From: Chromobotia macracanthus
Lineage: Eukaryota; Chordata; Actinopteri; Cypriniformes; Botiidae
Length of the DNA: 64,000 nucleotides
Reading direction: 5' to 3'
Assembly (NCBI GenBank): GCA_036877525.1
Contig: JAZGTH010000032.1
Span: 619,001-683,000, forward strand
Of the stretch, positions 32,640 through 45,393 are shown in pieces. Below the pieces are notes generated by a model. It was not told the DNA's origin. It saw only the letters and a program-made list of their open reading frames with translations, and ran no database searches. Position 1 is the first letter of the stretch, and each line of letters starts with the position of its first letter. A program made the position numbers and the translations under genes.

Positions 32640-33170
32640 CACCCCATAATGACAAAGTGAAAACAGAATTTTAGCAATGGCTAAATTGTCACAAATATTC
32701 AGACCCTTTGCAACAGAACTTCAAATTTAGCTCAGGTGCATCCCATTTCTCTTGATCGTTGCTGAGATGTTAATTTACCTGGTAAATTAAATTGATTGGA
32801 CAAGGACACACACCTCTCTGTAAAAGGCCCCACAGCTGATAATGCATATCAGATCAAAAAGCCACAAGGTCAGAGGATATCTGCAGAGATCAGAGACAGG
32901 ATTATTGCAAGGCACAGATCTGGGCAAGACTACAAAACATTCTGCTGCACTAAAGGTTTCCACTAAAGGTTATTAAGGGCCTTAGTAAGAGATGCATAAG
33001 GATTCTCAGACTGTGAAGAACTAGATTCTCTGGTCTGATAAAACCAAGATTGAACTGTTTAGCCTCAAATCTAAACATTATGTCTGGAGGAAACCAGGCA
33101 CTACTAATCACCTGCCCAAAACCATACCAGTGAAGCATGGTGGTGGCAACGTCATGCTGTGAAACAAGGC
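32640..33170 (+). mobile_element. Tc1-like transposon fragment
   Basis: CCCCATAATGACAAAGTGAAAACAG and ATTCAGACCCTTTGCAACA-type end sequence, then CACAGCTGATAATGCATATCAG and GTGAAGCATGGTGGTGGCA, follow the same layout as 24813-25960. Most of the catalytic region is absent and the sequence changes character after about 33170. Confidence 0.75.
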
Positions 33171-33480
33171 AATTAAGCCACATACTGCCACCCACTGACA
33201 TGGAAGAGTATTACATTACTTTGTCACTACAGCACAGACACTCAACAATGGCCAATGGTAATTGGATAATTTCCTACGGCACACCTGATGATCTTTCGCG
33301 GCACACAGTGGTTGAAAATCACTGGTCTAGTGTCAGCCTGTCACACCCATTGGCTGAACATCTGGTGCATACAGCATCAGCACAGTTCTGTAGTCATCAT
33401 CTGACTGGTTAAATTCTGCAGGTTGTCCGGAAGATGCGTGTGTCATGTTCTTAACGGACCGACTGAAATCATCATGATGA
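33170..33480. repeat. probable interspersed repeat fragment
   Basis: CGGCACACCTGATGATCTTT and GCGGCACACAGTGGTTGAAA resemble the GCGGCACAC...GGTTGAAAATCACTG phrase frequent in fish repeats. Boundaries are not defined. Confidence 0.35.
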
Positions 33481-33790
33481 ACTGTGGTTGGTTGCTTTAC
33501 ATGTTAGTCGAACAGACTCTTGGGTGATCATTGATTAATTCAAGCTGTGACAGAGTCCAGACCTTCTGCTGTCTACTAAAATTCTAAAAATAAAGTGTGC
33601 ATATCAAATCGTTTTTATTTGTATAGTGCTAGAGTTAATGTGCAGTTTACAAATGAGTTTACAGAATTTTTTATATTAGATGGAGGATTTACATTTCATT
33701 TTACATTTACAGGAATTTACATTTACGTTTCAGTACAAAAAATCTCAGGAATTCTAGTTGGACAGTTGCATGTACATAATAGTAAGCAAA

Positions 33791-34465
33791 AAACAGTGTT
33801 GGGGAAGCTACTCTGAAACTAGTTTGACAAGTTATAAGCTTCTCATAAGTTAGTTACAATACAGTCAAGCTACCCTTCTAAAAAAGTAGTTAGATACACT
33901 ACATTGAATCTACTTAGATTTTTTTTACATGATATTATATTACAAATAACTAAATAATTGTTAATAATGCATGTTTAAAGGTAAAGATTTTGGGTTTAAA
34001 ATGGTGTAATACAGTACAAATATGATTTTTGTAAACTATTCAAGATACAATACTCAGACATGTATGTATGCATAAATGTGCAGTCAGTTTAATACATTTA
34101 CAGATCTTTAGAGATGTAGATTATAAGTGACATGTGCTGTAAGGTGCCGATCATGAACTATGAAGTTACAATGAATGAGAACCTTTTCAAAACTACATCG
34201 CTGTATATCACACTTTTAAATAAACATTTTAGTCCAAGTCAAATAATCTAAGTTCATAAAAGTGATTGTTCTGATTCACTTGCACTGTTTCAATTGAAAT
34301 TACAGACAAAAGAAAGACAAAAGCGTTGAAATGTAATTGCAATACCAAATTACATTATTATTAGATATCAAAACCATTAAAACACTGTTTTTAAAGCTAC
34401 TGAAAAATGTAGTTCAGTAGTAGTGTTGTTACTTGTAGTTAGTTACTCCTCAATGCAAGGAAAAT
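33791..34465. mobile_element. probable hAT-type non-autonomous element
   Basis: The left end CAGTGTTGGGGAAGCTAC resembles the reverse complement of the right end TAGTTAGTTACTCCTCAATGC (GCATTGAGGAGTAACTAACTA). This CAGTGTTGGGGAGTAACTA type of end is frequent among fish hAT MITEs. No coding frame. Confidence 0.45.
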
Positions 34466-34469
34466 ATTT

Positions 34470-36760
34470 TTTGTAATGGGTATCAAGGCTTACTCTATCA
34501 ATGAGCAAGCCTTAAGTGATTGGCAAGGAATGTCAAAACTCCACAAAGCTAAGTTGATAAAATTTTTTTGAAAAAACTATACTCAACTGGGGGCCAGGTC
34601 ACTCTGGTTTAGCAATGTTGCAGCTAACTTGACAGAGAATTTAACCTATTTGTAGCAATTAACCAAGATTATTTTAAATTGATAAAAATAATCTATTCAT
34701 CTCGTGGTGTTCCGTGATGGCACTGTAGGTGGTGTGTTATTTGTTGATAAATGCAATTAACAGTTGTGCATAGAAAAAACAAATATATATTTATAAAGTC
34801 CTTCATTAACCCTGTATTTGATCAATTTAATTAAAAATTGTTTTTTGATATTAGTATTAAAAATTAATCACTTCACACTTTACACTAAAATTGTTATTAA
34901 TCTCATATCCAGATTAATAATTGGTGTTATTTCAGGTAAGTTCAGCTATACTTTTGATTTAATGATTAAAACATCTCATGCATCATGCTTTCTGATGCAT
35001 CATTCAGGATAAATCTGTGATGTGTAGAATCTATATTGCTAAATCACACAGTTTCACTTCTGATTTATAACCAATCCAAAAGCCAGGATAGAGAGGTTGG
35101 GCAACTGACTGTTTACATGGACAACAATCTTCTGATATAAAACCAATTAAAACAATTCTCCCAGAATTGGGAAGAATTAAAAACTCCCACGTAAACTGAT
35201 TTCTGATCGGGCTAAAGTAATACTTGAAGCACAAAAAAAGGAAACACCCTAAACTGTATACAGTACCATAACGGAGATAAACAGTGTGTTGATACATGAA
35301 ATTCTAGAAGGAACATTGGGCTGTGGCATGCGGATGTATTTATGTGTGCCAATAATTGGTCTCATGTTCCCATGTAAAAGGGGAATATGAATGTGATATT
35401 CTAAAAGCAACTCATGTAATCACCTTAATTAGAATATGGTTTTATTCATAAAAATAAAAAAATAATAATAATTTAACATAAAAATAATTGGATTACTGCT
35501 GCCCATGTAAATGTAGTCGCTGTGGTCTAGTGCTGTGGATGAGGGTCATTATGAGTTCCTGCACTGTGATCCACATACACTCCTGTTCTACAAGACCTGG
35601 GAGTTTAGTCTGTTCTTGTGCCAGAATGAGTAACTAGAGGGAGAGCAGAACAAACTCCAGGATTGATCATTATATCCAAACACATCCCTGCTTTCCAGCT
35701 GGTGCTCTTATATGACACTGGTATATACACACCAGCATACAATCCCGACATAACACGAGACAAGGTACTAAGTACTAAGATTATTTTTGAGCTCAAGCAC
35801 AAGTTACTAAGACTAATATGTGTTTAAAGCTTCAGGTGGTAACTTTTTGGTTAAAAATAAAAATCAGTTGATCAAAAATGAGCAAGTACATGATCAGTAT
35901 TTAACATGATCTCCTTACCCTGATTCTTAAGGTAAGTTTATAATATTCATTTATATTTTGAGCTGTTGGTTTTGAATTTCTGGAAAATATCCAGGTGTAA
36001 ACATAAAGAATAAGATCTGGCTACTATATCACGTCAGTTGTTTAGATTATAAATGTCATCCACGTTAGGAAAACAACTCAGTTACTCAATAACTGCAGTT
36101 CTATTAAAATAAATGGGGAAAGCTCAACGCTCAATAGAGAGTGTGAAGCTAATGTTTTATATTTAAACATTAAATATACTGCAGCCTGGGCATGTGTCAC
36201 ACTGGATCTGAACCCACATCCTGAAAAGTTCTGGGTGCTCTCAGTTGATGCACGTCACAAGCTACTACAGAGAACTTTCAAGGCAAGAATAAGCACACCA
36301 AAGCATTACTTGGCCGTAATGCTATTGACCGATTAACACAGTAAGGTAACTCATCTGCTAACGTAACACTGTCAACCTCATAGCTGAAAAGCTCCATTGA
36401 AAATAATGGCAGCACATACTATCACATAGTTTAAAAGTTAATATAGTTCAAATTTATCAAATAGTATCAAATTTCAAACTGGCAGACAAACGGTTTATTA
36501 GTTCCAAACAAAATCAGAGTCAACAGAAAAGTAGATATAACATCAACATTTAAAGTAATGCCAATAAACCCAAATTCAATGCATTTATTTGGTATGGCAT
36601 TTATATGCCATGGCATTATTCTACTTCGCCATGCGTTTAACCTTTGGCTGCAAAATCAGCCCCAAAATTCCCAAAATTGAAGCAATATGCTGAATCTTGA
36701 CTAACAATTATGCCATCCCTTACCTTCTCCATTTGCTTCATGTTTTTTTTATAATTTCAC
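34470..36760. other. intergenic sequence without assigned features
   Basis: AT-rich with a short AAT run (35458-35472) and TTTACATGG-type words at 35110-35510 that may be a MITE. No gene signal found on either strand. Confidence 0.4.
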
Positions 36761-36769
36761 CACACAATT

Positions 36770-38640
36770 CTATTTCCAGCTGTACATCTCCTCACAGTTT
36801 ATAAAGTGTTTGCAAAGCTTGGGATCCTGACTGTTGAAGACACAACATCAGGTCCTGCCACAACCTTTGAGATTCATTAATCAAGGCATTAATCTAGACT
36901 CGGTTTAAATACAGGTTTCCTTGCCCAAAGAGAAAATTGAGACATTTTGGGTCTAGATCTTTTAGTTAGCCCATCTTGCCCCAAAGGCGAACTTCTCTCC
37001 ATATTTGGCCATGCGTGTAATTCCCCAAGGTGGCCTTTCAATGCACATCTCCCTTGCGTCCTCTGTTCATGCACTGGATGACCAAATTCCTATATCCTGT
37101 GAGTACACAAATAAGCTGAGCTTATGGATAGTGTGTCTAAAGCAATAAAATGGGCTAACGTTTTTACAACAACCTTGTATCTCTCCAACTGTTAACCGAT
37201 GCTGCCCCCTCAGTCAGCTTCGGTGGATTCTATCAGGGCCGCTGGTTTGCATCTCTATGGCCTCCCCAGCTCCTTGATACGCCTCAATCCTCAGCATCCT
37301 CCGCCCTGTTGGAGCTCTATCCTATCATCTTTGTAGCCTTTCTGTGGGGAAAGAAAGAATGGTAAGCCAAAGGTATTCTAGTCCACTGTGACAAAGAAAC
37401 AACTGCATTAATAAAGGTCGCTCACACATCCCTGTGTTAATGCCTTTCTAGAGCCGGTTGCACATCAGACATGTTGCGTCTATGACAACTCACATGTATT
37501 GCATACCAGACACGCACATTCTATAGTGCAAGCTCAATGTCGAGGCCCACTTATAGTTTCAAAAATTAAAAATGGGTGAGTTTTAAAACTTTATCTTTCA
37601 TTTTAATTGAATAATAGGACGCTTTTGGATGTTCATCGTTGGACAGGCTCTTTGTCACATTGGTAAATCTTTCATTGTTTTGTTGTATCTGTTGTCTAAA
37701 CAACTATGTAACAGTTTAAGTTACATATGTATTTAAATAGCTCACGTTATCTAGCCCGACTGTAAACAGTAACAGGGCGTTTCCTGCTTATCTAAAAACC
37801 ATGCCTATACATGGCAATATTATTTTACAATGTATATTTATTTGTTTTTTTATGTGTTACAGGCAAATAAAAATATAAACAATATAAAAATATCGCACAG
37901 GGGCGAAATGAAAGAAGAGAAAAGGTTACGTTTATAGAAAAATCATGTACATTGGAGTCTAGGGTGAAGTTAAAATTTACATCAATAATGATTTTGGATA
38001 AGTATGTGAGTGGATGTGAGCATCCAGTGTCATAGCTGAGTGTCACCAGTGTGTGTACAATCAAAAACAATGTGTTTGATTTTTTAAAGATATGATTTTT
38101 TAAACGTGCAACACTTCCAGTTTCCAAAAAATCAAATCGCTGACTCCCTTTCTATTCTTTCATTACAGAAATTCAGGCTTCTAGCACCAGAGGCAGATCT
38201 ATCTTTAACCCCAGTACCTCATTATTCTCAACTGACCTTCCAATAAACCACCCATTAAAATACATTCTTGACTCCTTTATCAACTTCATCCTTTAAGCCA
38301 TCTCACCTAGAAACCTCCAGTATATTATTCAGCATGGTTCAAATGCTTGTTATTTCACTTCTAATATAATCTGCCATTTCCTGATTTTTCTCTGCTAATG
38401 ATCATCGCATTTATATCTTATTTCGAGAGTGTTAAAGGCATCCAAGCCTTAATCCATTAAAAGCTATTTAAGCAATATACAATCTTCGGCGAACCTTACC
38501 CTGCAATTAACAACTCACAAACCTCCCTCCTTATTAACAGAATTCCCATCCTCCATCTCAGCTATCACTCCATTAACACAGCTGACACTCTCAACGCAAT
38601 GTTCAATGTTCACAAGCACGTGGTAGCCAAATGATATGAG
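36770..38640 (+). mobile_element. Ngaro/DIRS-group tyrosine-recombinase retroelement remnant
   Basis: Plus-strand frames in order: RT thumb (INLDSV, QVSLPKEKIE, LAMRVIPQG, LASSVHALDDQI; 36880-37090); RNase H (FGGFYQGRWFASLWPPQLL, SSALLELYPIIFVAFLWGK, EWSAKGILVHCDKE-like; 37205-37400); the linker KNQIADSLS and LQKFRLLAPEADLSLTPVP (38127-38210); then the start of the recombinase (FISYFESVKGIQA; 38420-38455). The WPPxL...LELYP...WGxEW series is diagnostic of this group. It is broken by stops and by a separate insertion. Confidence 0.7.
37565..38126. other. insertion inside the Ngaro/DIRS remnant
   Basis: Homology to the retroelement stops near 37560 and resumes at KNQIADSLS (38127). The intervening ~560 bp are AT-rich with no recognised family; a GGATGTGAGCATCC palindrome lies near 38012. 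Confidence 0.45.
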
Positions 38641-40390
38641 TACACAAATAGTCAAACATTTTGATTATGACTGTAACCACTGTTTCCTGATGTTGTGTCC
38701 CTTACCAAGGACTAAAAATGTGCTTGCACCCATTATGAGTGTCATTATAGTGCCATGGCCACCTTGGTACTCCACTTGAGGTGAGGATGCCATATGTCTC
38801 ATTGTCTTTTACCTGAAAGATCTCATACAGGTCAGCGCTGACTATACGTGCTTGTGATGAGGCATCCAAACTGAAAAAGAGATGGCTTGCGTGGGGAGAA
38901 CTTATTGTTTGTCCTAGTTAATCTGAAGTACCCAATTGGTGTAGGTGCTAAGCATAATGTCCCTGTACATACACAACTGATCTTGTGAATGTGCCAAATA
39001 AACCAGTTTGTTGAGATGTTTGAGAATATGCATGCCCTGTTCTCTTAATGGAACAAGGCAGCCTCTGTAACTTTGGTAAGACACTGGGAGACATCTGGAA
39101 TACTGGAATGCCCACTTTAAAAACTGGAATGAATACTTTAAAAACAAAGCAAAAAAAGCAGGAGCAGGAGCAGGAGCTCAACAGGGACAAAGAGAGTACA
39201 GTAAGAACATTTTGGCTAGTCCTTACTTTCTGAAACCCACTCCCTAGTACAGTATTGGTCATCTTTTGTCAAGTGTTCCCCAGAATGTTCCAAACTGCTG
39301 TAAATGTCCTGCTGGTTGAGTAGTGAACAGAACAGTCCCTCCAAAGCATCATGCAATGATTACTATCTCTCATTTATTCTTGATGAACTCTGGCTTTCGA
39401 TCTGGGTGCTCGGGGCAGATGATAACTTGATAGAGGGAGAAAAGATTGAAGTGAATTTGGTGGGAGTAAGATTTTTAGATTGGGAGTGTATGGAATGGCT
39501 AAGCTACATTGGGCCTTGTCTGGTTTGGAGTTTTTTGGACTGGCTGATGTTAATGAAAGATGGCTGAAGAAGCTGTGTTATGTAATTACTGGCTAGAATT
39601 TGTGAGTGTAATTGGAATAAGGCAATGAACTGTTGAAGCTGGCTGGAGAGATTCTGCTGTGGCTGGAGTTTTAATAATTTTGCTTGAATGCAGGATATAT
39701 GGGTGTTGGGGAAAAGAGGGGATAGGGTACAGGAGGGGAAAAAGATATGTTAGTTGGAAACAGAGAAGGAGGTCAAAGGAATCCAGATTGAATCCAGAAA
39801 TATGTATGGGCTAGGCTCTGTTTGGTGCTGGATAGGGTATCATGGGATTGTTTTTGGGAGTGTGCTGAAGATGATTCACCATCCAGTTCCTGATATTATC
39901 TAGGATATGCATGGCATAACAAAACATAAAATAGGTCTAGACATGAAGAGGTGCCTACAGACATATTGGGTAGTAAAGAAGGGGTGGGTAGCACAGGGGT
40001 CAAGGAAGGAGCGGCTGTTTACCCTTTACCCAATATGATATTCCTTTTGAGGACTACACCAGTGAGTTTTACCCTGACAATACTTTGATTTTATATTTTA
40101 AACAGTTAAAATAACAAATCACCTTTTCTGTTGATGGCCCTTAAGGGAGATCCATAGATTTTGATCAGGTACTCGTTATGAGTGGTTCCTCTTTCACAGC
40201 AAGGCGAAGGAGGATTTGCCACTTACTGCCTTGGAGCAATAACAGACAAAAAAAAATTACAAAAAGTACTGCAAGAGTGAGTTGAAAGCTTACAGAGTTG
40301 CCTGATCTTGATTTGCTCTCACAGTTCTTTGATGTCACACACCTGTCGGCCTGTGCAGTGCTACTTCTAGCTCCAACCCTATTACATTCA
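38640..40390. other. intergenic sequence without assigned features
   Basis: Contains AGGAGC repeats (39157-39178) and several purine-rich stretches. Reading frames of 60-100 codons carry no recognisable motif. Confidence 0.4.
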
Positions 40391-40394
40391 TATT

Positions 40395-40640
40395 TAGGCA
40401 TTTATCAGACACTTTTATCCAAAGCGACTTACAAGGTGATGTACAATTTTTACCAAGAGTACATTTTAGTGCTTGATAGAGGCGATACCTGTTGGGAGAG
40501 AGGAGAAAAGGTTTGTTTTTTGTCATACTTGTATCAGGTATTCATGGAAGAGACAGGTTTTTAGCTGTTTTTTGAATATAGTGAGGGATGCAGCAGACCA
40601 AACAGAGTTTGGAAGATCAAAGGACAGTAAAGATGAACCT
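40395..40640 (+). repeat. fish LINE/SINE-type repeat with TTATCCAAAGCGACTTACA core
   Basis: GGCATTTATCAGACACTTTT then ATCCAAAGCGACTTACAAGG is a phrase found across teleost genomes. It is followed by the matching GAAGAGACAGGTTTTTAGCTG and AGCAGACCAAACAGAGTTTG blocks. The core recurs inverted near 52727-52771. Confidence 0.5.
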
Positions 40641-40859
40641 GTGAGCAAGTGAATGTGTGCCCTTTGAAGAGGGTAAGCGAAGTACACCTAAATGTGCTAA
40701 TCATGGCCTTTGGGACTGCTAGAAATGTCCAGGTAAATGTGTTGGAGTAGGTTGGAACTCAGCTCTGCAGGTCTGTGGACCTCCAGGAACATGGATTGGA
40801 GACCCCTGATCTAGTGAGAACTAGTAAGCTGGATGTCAACCTGTAGGAGCAACATAGTT

Positions 40860-42005
40860 ACAGTAGGATGCTCTCGATAGTTCCTCTGTAGAACATGGTG
40901 AGAATGGGGGGTGGGAGATGTGCTTTCCTTAGTCTTCTAAGAAAGTACAGGCGCGCTGGGCTTTCTTTGTTATCGAACTAGTGTTGAGCAACCCAGGTGA
41001 GGATCTCCGCAAAGTGAACACCAAGAAACTTGGTGCTCTTGACGATCTCCACGGAGGAGCTGCTGATGTTTAGCGAAGATGGTTGTTGCTGCTCTTCTGA
41101 AGTCAGCAACCATCTCTTTAGTTTTGTCCACATTCAGAGACAGGTTGTTGGCTCTGCACTAGTTTGTTAGCCACTGCACCCCCTATGGTTGTGTGATCAG
41201 CGAACTTGATGATATGATTCGAGTTGTGCATTGCTACACAGTCGTGAGTCAGCAGAGTGAACAGCAATGGACTGAGCACACAGCCCTGGGGGGAATGTAT
41301 ACTCCGATTATGAAGATGGTGGTGAATTCCTGTGGTAAATAAAATGGTCTATATCTAACAGTCACAAACTCCACCAGTGATGAGCAGTAACTAGAAACTA
41401 GCACCGAGTTCTTGCACCATGTAAACACACAAGCCAATGCCACGAGTATTACCGCACAGGGCTGTGTTTCTGTCGGCATGAAACAAAGCTAGCCCGTCTA
41501 GCTGAATGGCGGTGTTCGGAACTCTGTTGCTGACCATGTCTAAGTGAAAACAAAGACGCAGCAGTCTCTAAACTCACGGCGTGTAGAAGTCGGATGTAAT
41601 CCAATTTATTGTCCAGGGAGCAGACATTGGAGAGAAGGATGGACGGGAGAGCAGACTGGCTAGGGTTTGTTTTTAGCCTAGCACGGACCCCTGCCCTCTT
41701 GCCGTGCTTCTGCTTTCTCGCGCACCACTTGCGACGTCCCCTCCCCAGGCCACTGGCATCAGGCAATGCCAAGGGCTGAAGACCTGGTCCTCACAGCAAG
41801 CTGAAATCGCGTAGCGTCTCCAGCAGATCATTTTGCAGAGTAGCTGTAGTGTTATTTCCTAAGTTTATAAGTGTCTGGCTGTGGTATACACAAACACAGA
41901 GAGTTCCGAAGTCCATGTGCTTTTAAATGTCGGGCTAAAGACAAAAATAGCACCATGTTGTATTCGGAGCGGCCGCTGCATGCTACTGTCGCACCGCCAT
42001 CTTAT
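40860..42005 (-). mobile_element. L2/CR1-like LINE copy A, internally deleted
   Basis: Minus strand. The 5' end (AAGATGGCGGTGCGACAG, about 42003) is followed by a 5' UTR, an endonuclease N-terminus (ILLSNVCSLDNKLDYIRL, about 41630-41580) and IIGVYIPP (about 41300). It jumps at 41289 to RT (QGCVLSPLLF, HIIKFAD), then the post-RT segment ARLYFLRRLRKAHLPPPILTMFYRGTIESIL (40950-40865). The middle of the endonuclease and the N-terminal RT are missing. Confidence 0.75.
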
Positions 42006-42209
42006 ATATGATCTTGACAAATTCCTTTAGCTTTCACAGTGAATGCAGTGATTTTAAGATGTAGTGTCAGGTTGAAAACAGATCTACTTTTATAAACTTT
42101 TACAAATGATTACTAATATTAATTGCACTAAATCAACACATTCAAATGACAGGCCTAATTTTGTAAGGCAGCTAGTCTACAGATCAGTGTTTATTCGAGG
42201 GAACATATC

Positions 42210-42637
42210 TGTCATGATGAGTCAGAAGTCCTGGGATCCATTTGCAGCGTTTATTTAGCGAAACCAGACAGGCAAGGTCAAACACCAGCAGATGTAACAG
42301 AGACAAGGCAAGAGAAAATGAGGTACAGTCAGAGGTCGAGACAGGCAGCAAACAACAAAAGTCCAATAAACAATCCAAATCAAACACAGGCAAACAAGAA
42401 TACAGAATAACCACTAAGAATTGACGGCCAGTGAGTGGTAGACTTCGCAATGAGTGGTAATTTGACCATGGCTTATATGGGGAAATGGTAATGAGTTGCA
42501 GGTGTGTGGTGGGGTTTGATCAGTCCCAGGTATGAGGCATGTTGGGAAATGAAGTCCGAATGTGAACTGGTCAATACTTAGGCAAGGGTTCCCTGTGGTG
42601 GTGCGGAGGAGGTGGTTCAGGAGCCTCCTCTGTAACA
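42210..42637 (-). mobile_element. solo LTR, gypsy family A, with 5-bp target duplication
   Basis: On the minus strand the LTR starts TGTTACAGAGGAGGCTCC and ends TGACTCATCATGACA, 428 bp. Both sides carry the same 5 bp, ATATC (42205-42209 and 42638-42642). The ends resemble the 3' LTR of gypsy element 2, including AATAAACGCTGCAAATGGATCC. Confidence 0.88.
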
Positions 42638-42649
42638 ATATCATTAAAC

Positions 42650-43150
42650 AACAAAACACCATTTGATTTGAGTTTCTTGTTTCCCCCCATGTGGCACTGA
42701 TACCCTAAATTTCACCTCTGCCTTCCCCCCTTCCCTCTCATTCTCCCCCTCCCTCTAGGCTCAGATCAATGGGCTCATTAAACATATATGTGCAACAAAC
42801 AGTGTGATGTCATTGAATTTCCCTTGTCATGTTTGGTATCATTTGAAAAGTGTAATTTCTAATTTCTATTATTATTGCCCCTTCAAGTCACGAGAACTCT
42901 GTCAGACCAAATCTTGAACTGGCCATAGAATTTATGACTCTTTGTCTTATCTGTGTATATAAGGTGGCTAGGCAAAAGACTCAGGGAAGTATTCTGTAAT
43001 CAGAACTTCCCATACAACTGCTGCTGTGTCTCATTTGCCAGGTATGATTTAGACTTTGTACCTTATTTTGTATTCTGTTGATCATTTATTATTTCTTGAA
43101 TTCAAATGCATATTCTGTCTTTTATTTATTTTAATTGATGTTTTAACATG
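42650..43150. other. spacer between two solo LTRs
   Basis: A C/T-rich tract (42680-42765) and TATATAAGGTGGC (42956-42968) are seen. The latter, with the CTCATTTGCCAG/GTATGA donor-like site at 43042, could be a decayed promoter or LTR. Confidence 0.3.
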
Positions 43151-43156
43151 CCTGGC

Positions 43157-43818
43157 TGTCAGGGTCCTGGCTTCCTGTTCTGAGTATTTCTAGATTATCT
43201 TGCCAGGATCCTGACATGCCCTGTGTTTAGTGTCAGAGCATGCTGTTTGGATCCTGACTCCTTCTAGTCTTGGTTCTTGTTTCTTGGAGTCGGGATCTGA
43301 ACTCATGCTCTGGGTCTTCGTCTCATGTGGAAGCACATGGCCTCTGTTTTGTTTACATTCGCCATGTGCTCTCCGGTCGCTCGTCTTGGCCCCGCCCCCT
43401 TGTTCTCTTGTCATGTCTGGCTAATTTCGTGCACCTGTTAGTCGCTTGTCTTTGTGCTATTTAATGCCCCAGTGTTTTCTGTCTTGTGCTGGTTTGTCTT
43501 GTATCGTGGCTCGTGTGTTTCGTGGTTTGTCAGAGTCTTAGTGGTTCTTAGTGGTATTAAATCTTGGTATTGTGGAATTTTGCAACTTGCTTTTTTGTAA
43601 ATTGTACCCTTGTAATCTAGTAATTTTGTTCTTGTTAAGTTTACTTGTACTGTCTCTGTACTGTTGCGTTTTTGCTCACTGTTTTTTGAGTTTTGAGTTT
43701 GTTTTAAGCTTGTGTTTGGTTTTCGTTTTGCCCCCTCGTGGGTTCTTGTTTTTTGTAAATAAAGACTTTTTTCAGTTTAACGCTGTCTGCGTATGGGTTC
43801 GTTTCTCCCCGCCTGACA
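43157..43818 (+). mobile_element. solo LTR, second family, 662 bp
   Basis: Starts TGTCAGGGTCC and ends CCGCCTGACA, with perfect 7-bp terminal inverted ends (TGTCAGG/CCTGACA). The flanks CTGGC and CTGGA match at 4 of 5 positions, as expected for an aged target duplication. It contains AATAAA (43758-43763) near the end. No internal region is attached. Confidence 0.85.
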
Positions 43819-43819
43819 C

Positions 43820-45380
43820 TGGAATAATAAATAGTTTTTCTTGATACATTTGAAGTACTTAAGACATTATTATCGGTAGATTAGGAGTCCATGGTTACCG
43901 CAAAATAAGTATGTCAGGATAAGATCATACTAGGAACTTGTAGTTGAAAGGAGCTTGGAGCACTTCAGCCAAGATCTCCAGGTTTCTGTCTATCACCTGA
44001 CTTCGCAAGCTGCATGATCATGACTAAGATAACTGTTAGATTTTAGATCTGAGCAAGCATGGGGCAGCCAGATTTAATAATATTAGTTTACCTGGCAACC
44101 TCTGACTAAGATCAGACTGCCGGTTTTGTGGTTGTGAGATCTGCATATACGGGCCAGCATGAGACTCAATGCGACCTTGGGTCCCTAATGTAAGGATATC
44201 TAAGAGTTAGGGAATTTACAAATAATCAAACACAGATTGGAAGATTGGAGCCAACCACAAAATCAATTAATCAAATTTATAATTAAAGAACTTTTACAGA
44301 AGTGCTAAGGAAATGCAGAACACATGAGATACATTTACCCACACTATAGAATTCTGTCGTTGGGTCAATGGGTGGTCCTTACAATTTTAATATTGAAAAT
44401 TACAAAAAGATTAAAAATTGTTCCTTTACATAGAAACCTTTATCACATAGTGTGGTGCTGATTGTGTTATGTGTGGTGCTATCTGTTCTCTGGTCATGCA
44501 ACGCTGTTGAAGTCTGTTTATAGGACTGCTTTGTACAGGGCTGTCAGTCTGTGTGCTCATAACCTGCTGTATAAAAGCATTGACTAATATTAGCTCAACA
44601 TGAAGCAGGATGCAGGCAATACCAGTCTAAATGAAGTTATTGATGATGAATTACTGTTGTAATCATTACATTCGCCATAAATCATACTGTCCTCTTCCTG
44701 AATAATAATATATGCTGTACTATGCCTGGCAGGGTTAAATGTTAGTTACAACTTATTTAGTTATACTTAATTCTTCTAAACTGCCTAGAAAATAATTTTA
44801 TAAAAAAGTCACAATTTAGAGTGTGTTGCTCTGTGGTAAAAACATTTGGTAAATTGGTAAAAACATTTCAAGAGAAAATTCATTATTGCACCAAAGACTT
44901 TTGTCAAACATTTTACAATATCTAAAAACCTATGCTACTGAATACATAAAACTGACCCACTTTGATATCACACTTTTGTTAGTGATTATTAGTTCCCTTT
45001 CTCCTAATTGATTCAATTTTTTTTTACCTGGCACCATGTCCACAAAGTGATTTTCATTATTTTTTTTACAGTATGAATGACAAGGATCTGTCATATATAA
45101 ATATATATAATATATAAACCATTATGCAAGCACTTCAGTGTGTATTTTTTTAAATTAAAAGTGAATTACATTATGTAGATTTCTTAACATGACTTACAGG
45201 TAAAAAATAATTTAAAACTATTACCTATTTAAAACTATAAAACTATTACCCAAACAAACAAACAAACCACATCCACCACCACCAATCACAAGAATGTTTT
45301 AACATGCCATCCCAATAGAAGTGAAGTCCTGACACTACTGGCAGAAAACTCAAATTAACAGATTCAAAGCCAGGGGTTCT
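43820..45380. other. intergenic sequence, no assigned features
   Basis: AT-rich, with a short AAAC run near 45248. No coding frame or recognised repeat. Confidence 0.4.
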
Positions 45381-45387
45381 TCAATTA

Positions 45388-45393
45388 TTTATT
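45388..45393 (-). terminator. candidate maneal polyadenylation signal
   Basis: AATAAA on the minus strand (TTTATT on plus) about 660 bp past the stop, the nearest one found downstream of maneal. Confidence 0.4.

Noticed and set aside
39048..39233. Small Lys/Gln-rich frame near 39.1 kb
   Set aside because: Created by AGGAGC and A-rich repeats; no conserved domain or splice context.
43551..43844. 97-codon hydrophobic frame
   Set aside because: Lies inside the solo LTR at 43157-43818 and has no protein motif.
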